From the NCBI RefSeq assembly GCF_007971225.1, contig NZ_CP042435.1, forward strand, positions 4,343,501 to 4,407,500: 64,000 bases of DNA, written 5' to 3'. The notes under the pieces were generated by a model. It was given only the letters and a program-made list of their open reading frames with translations. It ran no database searches and had not been told where the DNA came from. A program made the translations under genes and the position numbers. This DNA comes from Panacibacter ginsenosidivorans (GTDB lineage: Bacteria > Bacteroidota > Bacteroidia > Chitinophagales > Chitinophagaceae). The first letter of the stretch is position 1. Each line of letters opens with the position of its first letter. Shown in pieces: positions 53,100 to 60,716 of the stretch.

Positions 53100-53909
53100 A
53101 TGATTATTAATGATAATACAAAAATTGCAGCGATCCTAAAACATAATCCTGATGCATTGGAAGCCATCATCAGCATTTCACCAAAATTTACGAAACTGCG
53201 TAATCCTGTTTTAAGAAGGTTAATGGCAGGGCGAACAACCGTTTCGATGGCAAGCAAAATCGGTGGATGCGATCCTGCTGATTTCTTCATAAAACTTCAG
53301 CCATTAGGTTTTGAAATTGATGATACGGTTACCGGAGTTAATGAAGAGCAAAAAGAAGTTCCGGAATTTATTTCGTCTTTAAAAACCGGTGACATTGTTG
53401 TTTTGGATGTGCGGCCCATCATTGCATCGGGAAAGGATCCACTCAGGATTATTCTTGAAAAAATAAGCAAGGTTCAGCAAAACCAGGCGCTCAAGATCAT
53501 CAACAGCTTTGAACCCACACCATTAATGCTTTTGTTGGGGAAACAAGGATTTCAATCATATGTCAACTTGATTGATGAAGATTTGGTGGAGACTTATTTT
53601 TACAGGGCAGCAGAAACGAAACAAAGTGAACCGCTGCAGGTTGCAGTTGGATCAAAGAATTGGGAAGAAATGATGGAAGAATTCCATGATAAAATGCAAA
53701 CCATTGATGTGCGTGCACTAGAAATGCCGCAGCCAATGTTAACCATTTTAGATTCACTGGAAAAATTGCCGGAAGAAAAAGCATTATATGTTTATCATAA
53801 ACGCATTCCTGTGTTTCTGCTGCCCGAACTCAGGCAAAGAAAATTTGATTATCGTATAAAAGAAGTAGCCGGCAACGACGTGCATCTGTTAATCTTTAAA
53901 ACCCAATGA
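53100..53909 (+). CDS. DUF1858/DUF2249 two-domain protein
   Basis: 269 residues. N-terminal DUF1858 (about 1-75): TKIAAILKHNPDALEAIISI and AGRTTVSMASKIGGCDPADF. Two DUF2249-like domains follow (about 100-175 and 197-268), each with a D-V-R start (VVLDVRPIIASG and TIDVRALEMPQP). The combination is found beside RIC and hemerythrin genes, with no proven activity. The last bases overlap the next start (ATGA), indicating translational coupling. Confidence 0.83.
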   Translation: MIINDNTKIAAILKHNPDALEAIISISPKFTKLRNPVLRRLMAGRTTVSMASKIGGCDPADFFIKLQPLGFEIDDTVTGVNEEQKEVPEFISSLKTGDIVVLDVRPIIASGKDPLRIILEKISKVQQNQALKIINSFEPTPLMLLLGKQGFQSYVNLIDEDLVETYFYRAAETKQSEPLQVAVGSKNWEEMMEEFHDKMQTIDVRALEMPQPMLTILDSLEKLPEEKALYVYHKRIPVFLLPELRQRKFDYRIKEVAGNDVHLLIFKTQ

Positions 53910-55183
53910 TAGCAGGTAACAACGATACAAGAACCACCACGCATAAAGTAGTATTGCCGTTTTATATTTACGCAGCATTATCATTTCTTGCAGCTGCTAT
54001 ACTATTGTTCACATCCTCCCAAGTAACTGGACATTATTTTCAGCCGCACACTTTGGCAATCACGCATGCCATGACGCTCGGCTGGGGTACCATGATCATT
54101 TTAGGCACAAGCCATCAACTGTTGCCGGTGCTGATTGAAGGAAAATTATACAGCAATACGCTCGCCTATCTTTCATTTGCATTTGCTGCTGTCGGTATTC
54201 CATTGCTGGTATATGCATTTTACACTTTCAACATGAGGTGGCCGGCGCAATATGGAGCGATGCTTATCAATGCAGCAATTGTTTGCTATCTCATCAATGT
54301 TTCAGCAAGTATTGCAAAATGCAAACACGAAAATGTCCAGTCGGTGTTTGTTTTTACAGCTGCAATATGGCTATTTATTACAACTGCAATAGGCGCATTG
54401 CTTGTTTATAATTTTACCTATAACATTTTACCAAGGGATTCCCTGCATTATCTTTCGCTTCATGCGCATGCAGGGATTGCCGGATGGTTTTTGTTGCTTG
54501 TTACGGGCGTTGGCTCAAGATTGATTCCAATGTTTTTGATCTCTAAATATGATAACAAAAAGCTTTTGTGGCGGATATATGCATTGATAAATCTTGGGCT
54601 CATAGCATTTGTTCTGTTGTTTGTTTATTCGGCAAAACCAGTCTTTTATTTGTTTTCCGCACTATTTATTGCAGCAGGGCTGAGTTTATTTGTATTTTAC
54701 TGTTATAAAGCTCATCAACAAAGGATCCGTAAACGCGTTGACGGGCAAATGAAAATTTCATTGCTCTCTGTTCTGATGATGATAGCGCCATTGATATGCC
54801 TGTTACTTATTGTGCTGTTGCTGCTTTTGTCATCTGTAAATGGTAGCTTGATATTGGCCTATGGCTTCAGCATATTTTTTGGATGGCTAACCGCCATTAT
54901 TTTAGGGATGACATTTAAGACATTACCTTTTATTGTATGGAATAAAGTTTATCATGCAAAAGCGGGTCTGGGGAAAACACCCAGCCCTGGGGATTTATTC
55001 AGCAAAAAAATATTTAACGGCATGGCGATTAGTTACGTGGTTGGATTTGGGTGTTTCTTGATCGGAATTTTATCAGCGGATGATATCGCAATAAAAACCG
55101 GTGCAATACTTTTGTTTTGCTGTGCTTTCCTTTATAATCTGAATGTTTTCAAAATACTTTTTCATAAACAAAACAGCAAATGA
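53906..55183 (+). CDS. Histidine-rich polytopic membrane protein, heme-copper oxidase subunit I/NnrS-like
   Basis: 425 residues, about twelve membrane helices. Helix 2 reads HTLAITHAMTLGWGTMIILG then TSHQLLPV; a helix in the middle reads LHYLSLHAHAGIAGWFLLLV then TGVGSRLIPMF. These paired His-rich G-W helices look like a doubled metal- or haem-binding unit, as in NnrS and distantly in NorB/CcoN. The full set of CuB ligands of an oxidase is not clear. It could handle NO at the membrane or help install copper or haem. Position between a DUF2249 gene and a Fe-S assembly gene, with 4-bp overlaps on both sides, ties it to NO stress. Confidence 0.62.
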   Translation: MIAGNNDTRTTTHKVVLPFYIYAALSFLAAAILLFTSSQVTGHYFQPHTLAITHAMTLGWGTMIILGTSHQLLPVLIEGKLYSNTLAYLSFAFAAVGIPLLVYAFYTFNMRWPAQYGAMLINAAIVCYLINVSASIAKCKHENVQSVFVFTAAIWLFITTAIGALLVYNFTYNILPRDSLHYLSLHAHAGIAGWFLLLVTGVGSRLIPMFLISKYDNKKLLWRIYALINLGLIAFVLLFVYSAKPVFYLFSALFIAAGLSLFVFYCYKAHQQRIRKRVDGQMKISLLSVLMMIAPLICLLLIVLLLLLSSVNGSLILAYGFSIFFGWLTAIILGMTFKTLPFIVWNKVYHAKAGLGKTPSPGDLFSKKIFNGMAISYVVGFGCFLIGILSADDIAIKTGAILLFCCAFLYNLNVFKILFHKQNSK

Positions 55184-55503
55184 ATGTGTCAACAAATCAT
55201 AGTGTTAAATGCATGTTTGCGCTTGCCGGATTGCATGATGTTATTGATCCCGAAGTGGGATTGAACGTGGCTGATATGGGTTTGATATACCAGTTGAATT
55301 TTGATGAAGAAGCAAGACAAGTTAATTGTTTAATGACATTGAGTACAAGATTTTGCCCGATGGGCGAAAGCATTGTTGATGGCGTAACCAACAATTTAAA
55401 AATAAATTTTCCGGACTCTGACGTGCTGGTGGAATTGACATTTGATCCGCCCTGGCGTTATGAAATGATATCGGAAGAAGGCAGAAATTTTTTAAACAGG
55501 TAA
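55180..55503 (+). CDS. MIP18/DUF59-family Fe-S cluster assembly factor
   Basis: 107 residues, the whole of a single DUF59 domain (PaaD/SufT-like). HDVIDPEVGLNVADMGLIYQ near the start and LSTRFCPMGESIVDGV, with its conserved Cys, in the middle; DPPWRYEMISEEGRNFL ends it. These small proteins assist in maturing Fe-S proteins. Here it would help repair those damaged by NO. Overlaps the membrane gene before it by 4 bp; the regulator gene begins 3 bp after it. Confidence 0.9.
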   Translation: MNVSTNHSVKCMFALAGLHDVIDPEVGLNVADMGLIYQLNFDEEARQVNCLMTLSTRFCPMGESIVDGVTNNLKINFPDSDVLVELTFDPPWRYEMISEEGRNFLNR

Positions 55504-55506
55504 CGA

Positions 55507-55938
55507 ATGTTAAGTTATACATGTAAAACTGCGATAAAGGCTGCGGTATATCTTGCTTCAAAATTTGAAAGTGGCGAGAATGCAGGTATTAAGGAAATAG
55601 CCGAATATATTAATGCAAGTGAACACACTGTTGGCAAACTTATGCAAACACTCGTTAAGCAAGGCGTCGTTAACAGTGTGAAAGGACCGTCGGGTGGATT
55701 TTATATTTCCAAAGAACAAACAAAACAGCCTATCATTAATATAGTGGAAGCAATTGATGGAAAAAACGTATTTAAGGAATGCGGATTGGGCTTAAGCAAA
55801 TGCTCAGCTTCGCATCCATGTCCTATACATAACGAATATAAAGAAGCAAGAAACCTGATAGAACAATTATTCAACACACGCAGGATCGCAGATTTATGCG
55901 AGTTTGTAAATAGTGGATTAGCTTATTTAATGGGGTAG
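55507..55938 (+). CDS. Rrf2-family transcription regulator, NsrR-like
   Basis: 143 residues. Winged-helix N-terminal half (YTCKTAIKAAVYLASKFESG, ASEHTVGKLMQTLVKQGVVN, VKGPSGGFYISKE). Three cysteines at 92, 99 and 105 (ECGLGLSKCSASHPC) match the spacing of the Fe-S cluster ligands in NsrR/IscR-type members. Such proteins release DNA when NO destroys the cluster. It is the last gene of the NO cluster and could control the promoter before nirK, where an AAGTA/TACTT inverted repeat is seen. Confidence 0.87.
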   Translation: MLSYTCKTAIKAAVYLASKFESGENAGIKEIAEYINASEHTVGKLMQTLVKQGVVNSVKGPSGGFYISKEQTKQPIINIVEAIDGKNVFKECGLGLSKCSASHPCPIHNEYKEARNLIEQLFNTRRIADLCEFVNSGLAYLMG

Positions 55939-56099
55939 CGAAGGGCGATCTTGGGTCTTTTTATCATCCCCAATCAAGGTTTTTACTCCTTGGACTGAAG
56001 GGTCTTATGGCGCTTTTTTTCGTCAATTTATTTTGTCTTAATTAAAACGGTGCCATGCAATTGCAGTGTTGACTTAACAAATTTGAGGCACATCAGGCA

Positions 56100-56315
56100 C
56101 ATATGCATTTTTTAAATTAAAATCTTCCTGTGCAAGTTTATACAACTTTAAAGCAGGATCAGATTTCTCCTTTATGTATGCACCTAATTCAGCAACTTCC
56201 TGTCGCTTTGCAAATTTTATAAGGTCGGATGCAAGTTGAACTTGACGATCAATTTCATCAATTTAATTTTTCATGATCGCCGAACTCTTTCGGCAAACAG
56301 CCGCCGAAGGTCGAC
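56100..56315 (-). pseudogene. Gene remnant, right copy of a repeated fragment
   Basis: On the minus strand: FGDHEKLN, stop, DEIDRQVQLASDLIKFAKRQ then EVAELGAYIKEKSDPALKLY and KLAQEDFNLKNAYVPDVPQI. A frame break (TGA/shift) occurs at the LN/DEID junction. It matches the left copy (49532-49825) for some 40 residues and keeps a longer C-terminus. The parent is not recognised. The rest of the 55939-56708 gap, apart from the hairpin and tRNA-like piece, holds no gene. Confidence 0.5.
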
Positions 56316-56360
56316 TGTTATAAAAGATTGAAATGGAGTGTCTTAATTGTTCGGTTTTGT

Positions 56361-56400
56361 ACAAAAAAGAAAGGCTCACTTTTTTGAAGTGAGCCTTTCT
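56361..56400 (-). terminator. Rho-independent terminator (minus strand)
   Basis: AGAAAGGCTCACTT pairs exactly with AAGTGAGCCTTTCT (loop TTTTG on the plus strand), and the minus strand continues into a run of six T. On the minus strand it directly follows the tRNA-3'-end-like piece at 56401-56415. It would also end transcripts arriving from the fucosidase gene. Confidence 0.75.
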
Positions 56401-56415
56401 GCGGACCGGACGGGC
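56401..56415 (-). other. tRNA 3'-end-like fragment
   Basis: On the minus strand the bases CCCGTCCGGTCCGC resemble a tRNA T-stem end plus acceptor strand, with a terminator immediately after as tRNA genes often have. The rest of the tRNA (no T-loop GGTTCGA) is missing. Attachment-site scars of integrated elements can look like this. The match is short, so chance is possible. Confidence 0.35.
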
Positions 56416-56708
56416 CGGCTTGAAAGCTCACTATTTATTTAAATTCAATCTATTATAATTTTCAGTCGCGGTAAATCTTAAAAAACTTCCTTCTTTACTA
56501 TTATGAACAGCATCGTACATTTCTATACAAAAATATGTCAATTTTATCTATGCAATAGTCCACGTACCCATTGGAACGCATTACTTTGAGCTGACAGAAA
56601 GCGCCATGAAATAACGGATAATAAATTTAAATCATTAGCGGCCACACTGCTTCTTCTGACAATAGTGATGTAACAATATTAAGCTCTATGGTTCTTGTTT
56701 TTATCCTG

Positions 56709-58334
56709 TTATATTATCTTCAACACATATGCATTATCGCAGGGCTGCTTTTGCGGAAGATTAACCGCAAGTCCATCCGCTGTTTGCTGCCATTGTATGT
56801 TATCATTGTTGCCTAACAACTGAACATTTGATATCTTTTCAGAGGCGAGAGATTTTATAAACACTTTCCCACTTTCGGGCCACTCAAAAAACGTCGCGTA
56901 TAATTTGTTTCCCTTTGTAGTAAACCGAAAATCTTCTGCGCCTAATGGCTTGCCCTTGCCTTCGTTAAAACCTTGTGCATTTAATGGCGCAGCAGTTTGA
57001 ATAGCCGGTCCTTCTCCAAAAATTTTCCAGGGTCGTGTTGCATAAACTGCTTCATTATTTATCTTCATCCATTCGCCTATTTCTTTAACGATAGCCATTT
57101 CAAGTTCATCTATACTGCCATCTCCGCGAACAGGAATATTGAGCAATAAATTACCATTCTTACTTATTACATCCATCAATGTTTGTATTACTGTTGCAGC
57201 AGTTTTGTAACTTTTGTTGTTGTAAATCCTGCGATCATAGTGCCAGCCTCCTATGCAGGTATCTGTTTGCCATTCGAAAGGTTCAATGCTGTTGCTTGCG
57301 CCGCGTTCAATGTCCCATACCATGCATTTGCGCTGCTCTTCGTCAAGAACTTTTCCATTCAATACTGCTTGTAACTTACCATTTCTTTTTATGCTTTCGT
57401 TGTAAAGATATGCAGCAATGCGTAAGCCTGCATCGCTGATGGGCCATAAAGGCAAAGCGGTATCATCAAAATAAACAATATCCGGTTGGTATTTATTTAT
57501 GAGATCCACTGTCCTGTTGAAGAATTTTTCACAATATGCTTTTGAAGGAACATTCGTGCCGCCGCCCCAATTCCACATTGTACCAAAGTCAATACCATCC
57601 GGACTTAGCGGGTGGTTTTGTGCATACAGTTCCTGCGGGTCCAAGCCATCCCACCATTTATTTTTTCCATCAGTTTTTGTAAGCTTGCCATCATAAGGAA
57701 TGCCTGCAAATGTGCCGGTTTTATCACTCCGCTGTGAGGGTTCATACCACATCCATGCATGCGAAGCATGAACACTTACACCAAAAGGTAATCCATGTTT
57801 TTTTGCTGCTTTTGCCCACCCTTCAATCAGGTCCTTTTTGGGTCCGTACTTTGTAGCATTCCATGATTGATAACTGCTTTTGAAATTGTCGAAGTTATCG
57901 TGATGATTTGCCATAGCAACAAAATATTTGGCACCTGCATTTTTATATAGTTCTACTAATGCATCAGGGTTCCAGTTCTCTGCCTTCCATTCATTTATTA
58001 CATCTTTAAATCCAAACTTCGAAGGGTGCCCATATTTCTCAACATGATATTTATAATGATCACTTCCTTCTTCATACATGCCACGTGCATACCAGTCGCC
58101 GTGTTCAGGTTGGCATTGTGCACCCCAGTGTGCCCATATACCAAACTTTGCATCCTGGAACCATGCCGGCACTTTATATTGTTTCAACGAATTCCATGTT
58201 GGTTCAAATGGACCATCTGCAATTTGTTCGCCATTAAGTTTAGTGCTGTTTAATATTGCTGCTGCAGATGATTTCGATAACCACCATGCAGGGATTGTCG
58301 TTGCCAATCCTTTTATAAGGTTTCTTCTTTTCAT
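56709..58334 (-). CDS. Alpha-L-fucosidase, GH29 family
   Basis: 541 residues. The N-terminus MKRRNLIKGLATTIPAWWLS is Tat-like (RRNLIKG), so export of a folded protein is likely. QDAKFGIWAHWGAQCQPEHG (about 59-78), ANHHDNFDNFKS and KYQPDIVYFDDTALPLWPIS are GH29 signatures; the first Asp of YFDD is the expected nucleophile (about residue 291). The C-terminal 100 residues form a beta-sandwich (TTKGNKLYATFFEWPESGKV). It removes L-fucose from glycan side chains. It lies next to a glucan-degrading locus, which fits fucosylated xyloglucan. Confidence 0.92.
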   Translation of the reverse strand: MKRRNLIKGLATTIPAWWLSKSSAAAILNSTKLNGEQIADGPFEPTWNSLKQYKVPAWFQDAKFGIWAHWGAQCQPEHGDWYARGMYEEGSDHYKYHVEKYGHPSKFGFKDVINEWKAENWNPDALVELYKNAGAKYFVAMANHHDNFDNFKSSYQSWNATKYGPKKDLIEGWAKAAKKHGLPFGVSVHASHAWMWYEPSQRSDKTGTFAGIPYDGKLTKTDGKNKWWDGLDPQELYAQNHPLSPDGIDFGTMWNWGGGTNVPSKAYCEKFFNRTVDLINKYQPDIVYFDDTALPLWPISDAGLRIAAYLYNESIKRNGKLQAVLNGKVLDEEQRKCMVWDIERGASNSIEPFEWQTDTCIGGWHYDRRIYNNKSYKTAATVIQTLMDVISKNGNLLLNIPVRGDGSIDELEMAIVKEIGEWMKINNEAVYATRPWKIFGEGPAIQTAAPLNAQGFNEGKGKPLGAEDFRFTTKGNKLYATFFEWPESGKVFIKSLASEKISNVQLLGNNDNIQWQQTADGLAVNLPQKQPCDNAYVLKII

Positions 58335-58623
58335 TGGTAAATAGATATGATTTATTTATACCGGTACATTCGAAAATCAAAAAAGATTTACAAGAAATCG
58401 TATTACTAAAGCAAACACCTTAGAGATTTATTTTCACGACAATTAATAATTGTCAATTATACACTTTATTTTTTGTTACAAAAAATCGAGATGGTTTTAT
58501 ATGCATAAACGAAGCAACTTATTTTGTAATCACATCTACTTCTGCATAACCAATGTTATTATTATTCTCTGTGTTTAAAAATTTCAAAATACACTTTCAC
58601 TTCGTTTTAATTACTCATTTTTT

Positions 58624-58778
58624 GAATACCGGCAGAAGATTTTCATGGCATCTTCATTGCGTCGCAATCACTTCATCTGCATATTTTCATGGTAATAGCA
58701 AATAATTTGCTGCTGCATATTCATCAGTATAAGAGTGCGACGCAAGAAAAGCGTTATGTATGTTCTGCAGCCGGGTTC
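58624..58778. repeat. GCGTC palindromic repeat, full-length, subtype A
   Basis: Begins GAATACCGGC and CATGGCATC then ATTGCGTCGCAATCACTTC; ends AAGAGTGCGACGCAAG then GCAGCCGGGTTC. It lies in the 604-bp gap between the fucosidase and the GH5 gene; nothing else is seen there. Confidence 0.82.
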
Positions 58779-58938
58779 AAAAAATTCCAAACACTTAATA
58801 AAAGACTGAGCCTGCAAAACAGTTTAACTGCTGCAGGGCTTAGGATTTTTAATAACTGCTTGCTGAAACGGAAATCATGATCGATATCAATTCCGGAATT
58901 GATATTTTGTAATTCTTTAATATTGTTTTTGGCATTGA

Positions 58939-60390
58939 CTAATGAGACCCGGCAATGAGAGCATCAATTGTGCGTTGATCTTTTACTGTGTTATTGCTTC
59001 TATCCAATGCACCACCTGTATCCCACCAGAAAGGTTTTATCCCACGGGCTAATGCTTCTTTGGTAGTAAAGGTTATCCAATAGTCAACCGAAGCCTCGTG
59101 CGTTGCCAGGTCTAAAGGGACATGGTTGGAATTATCACGCCTGTAGGCACCATACTCACCCATTATAACCGGAATTCCTTTATCAATAAATGCTGCTTTA
59201 ACTTTATCGTAGTCAGAAATTATGTCGCTCTCTTCCCCGTATGTAGCATTACGATCAGGTTCAATGGTTGAATGATGTCCGCTGCCCCAGTAGTAAAACA
59301 TTTTACCCCAGCTCGCATCTTCACTAAGGAAACAAAACTGTGAAGGTGTATAGTTGTGCGCTTCAACCATCAGGCGATTAGCTACCGGGTCGGCAGGAAG
59401 TGTGGTCATGTATTGCGATGTCAATGACATAGATGTGCTTGGCCCTTGCAGGATAAGAACGCGATAGCTGTTTTTTCCTCCTGTCGAGCGAACTGCATTG
59501 ATAAACGCCTGATGATATTGTAATAAGATCCCTGTCTCCTCTGCATCATCAGCGTTCGGTTCATTAGCGCTTGCAAACAGGAGATGCTCATCATAATCAC
59601 GCATGGCAGTAGCAATTTGCTCCCATAATGCTTTCTGTTTAGCACTAACAGAATCTTGTTTTGCTTTAGTGATGTTGTTTTCCAACCAACCACCATCCCA
59701 ATGAATGTTCAGCATGACATACAAACCGTTATTAACACAATAACCCACAACTTCTTTTACCCTGTTCATCCAGTTTTGATCTATGTGTGCTGTGGCTTTG
59801 TTGTCAACGTGTAAATCCCATGCGCAGGGTAAGCGAATAGCAGTAAAACCTGATTGCTTTACAAATTTTACATACGATTCTGTAATCAGAGGATTACCCC
59901 AACTTGTTTCTCCACCTGTGGCTTCCAGTGTATTCCCGATATTCCATCCTAATGTAAATTTATCCGCTAATTGCACGGCAGTGCTCATTCCAATTGAATC
60001 TGGTGCCTGGGGAGATATATTGTAAGACGGATATATTGTAGCAGGTTGCGAAACTGAAACTCTCCTTGCCTGCCCGTTTGCAGCGTCTATTGATAATGTT
60101 ATAGAACGGGTAGCGCCGGTCTCATTTGATGTTGCAGATAACTGGACGGTACTATTACCGCTATTGCCAGATGTTTTGCTCAATTGTAACCATGAAGCTC
60201 CATTACTAATAGTCCAATTTGCATTTCCGTTTATGGTAAGATCGGTTGTTCCTCCGCTCGCCGGAAGAACAATTTCAGATGGAGATGCGGAGAGTTGCGG
60301 AGTAATTGTACCATTGTTTTTTTTACAGCCTGTCATCAACAGTACTGCAAAGACAAACCCTAACATTGTATAAGTCCTGAACTTGTTCAT
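58939..60390 (-). CDS. GH5 endoglucanase with BACON domain, lipoprotein (xyloglucanase-like)
   Basis: 483 residues from ATG 60388-60390; a longer frame upstream would hide the lipoprotein signal (Cys22 in LLMTGC). A BACON domain (about 33-117, WTISNGASWLQLSKTSG) precedes a GH5 barrel. Conserved parts: TLGWNIGNTLEATGGETSWG (about 146-165), NIHWDGGW, acid/base Glu277 in SANEPN and nucleophile Glu412 in IMGEYGA. The BACON-GH5 lipoprotein layout is that of Bacteroides ovatus xyloglucanase BoGH5A (GH5 subfamily 4). It would cut the glucan backbone at the cell surface. Neighbours are the SGBP and SusCD genes. Confidence 0.9.
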   Translation of the reverse strand: MNKFRTYTMLGFVFAVLLMTGCKKNNGTITPQLSASPSEIVLPASGGTTDLTINGNANWTISNGASWLQLSKTSGNSGNSTVQLSATSNETGATRSITLSIDAANGQARRVSVSQPATIYPSYNISPQAPDSIGMSTAVQLADKFTLGWNIGNTLEATGGETSWGNPLITESYVKFVKQSGFTAIRLPCAWDLHVDNKATAHIDQNWMNRVKEVVGYCVNNGLYVMLNIHWDGGWLENNITKAKQDSVSAKQKALWEQIATAMRDYDEHLLFASANEPNADDAEETGILLQYHQAFINAVRSTGGKNSYRVLILQGPSTSMSLTSQYMTTLPADPVANRLMVEAHNYTPSQFCFLSEDASWGKMFYYWGSGHHSTIEPDRNATYGEESDIISDYDKVKAAFIDKGIPVIMGEYGAYRRDNSNHVPLDLATHEASVDYWITFTTKEALARGIKPFWWDTGGALDRSNNTVKDQRTIDALIAGSH

Positions 60391-60561
60391 TTTTTCTGTA
60401 CTCAAAGTGTAATAATTTAATTTCTGTATTATAAGAAGCCGTTTAAGTTTTGTTTGTATCCCGATTTTGAAACCGAAGATGACAGTTGTACAGCAGGTGA
60501 AGTGTTCCCCAAAGTTGCTGGATGCAAGCAATTACTTCGCACTCGCTGCTCACAGAATCTA

Positions 60562-60615
60562 CGGCACAAGAGTGCGACGCAACGAAAGATGCCATAAGAA
60601 ACATGGCTGGCATTC
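60562..60615 (-). repeat. GCGTC palindromic repeat, right half, subtype A
   Basis: GCACAAGAGTGCGACGCAAC then GAAAGATGCCAT and GGCTGGCAT. A worn left half may start near 60510. It lies in the 326-bp gap between the SGBP and GH5 genes; the gap holds nothing else. Confidence 0.78.
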
Positions 60616-60716
60616 AAATAAATCACTTTAGACAGCTTCTGAGGGGATGGTGCAATTTTTTTCATTGCCCATCCCCAGGTCATCCTTTGCTTGATTGGAA
60701 ACTTCCAATTCTACTG

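Noticed and set aside
53906-55183. Calling the membrane protein a NO reductase (NorB)
   Set aside because: The helix motifs are only loosely similar and the six-histidine ligand set of NorB cannot be identified; left as heme-copper/NnrS-like.
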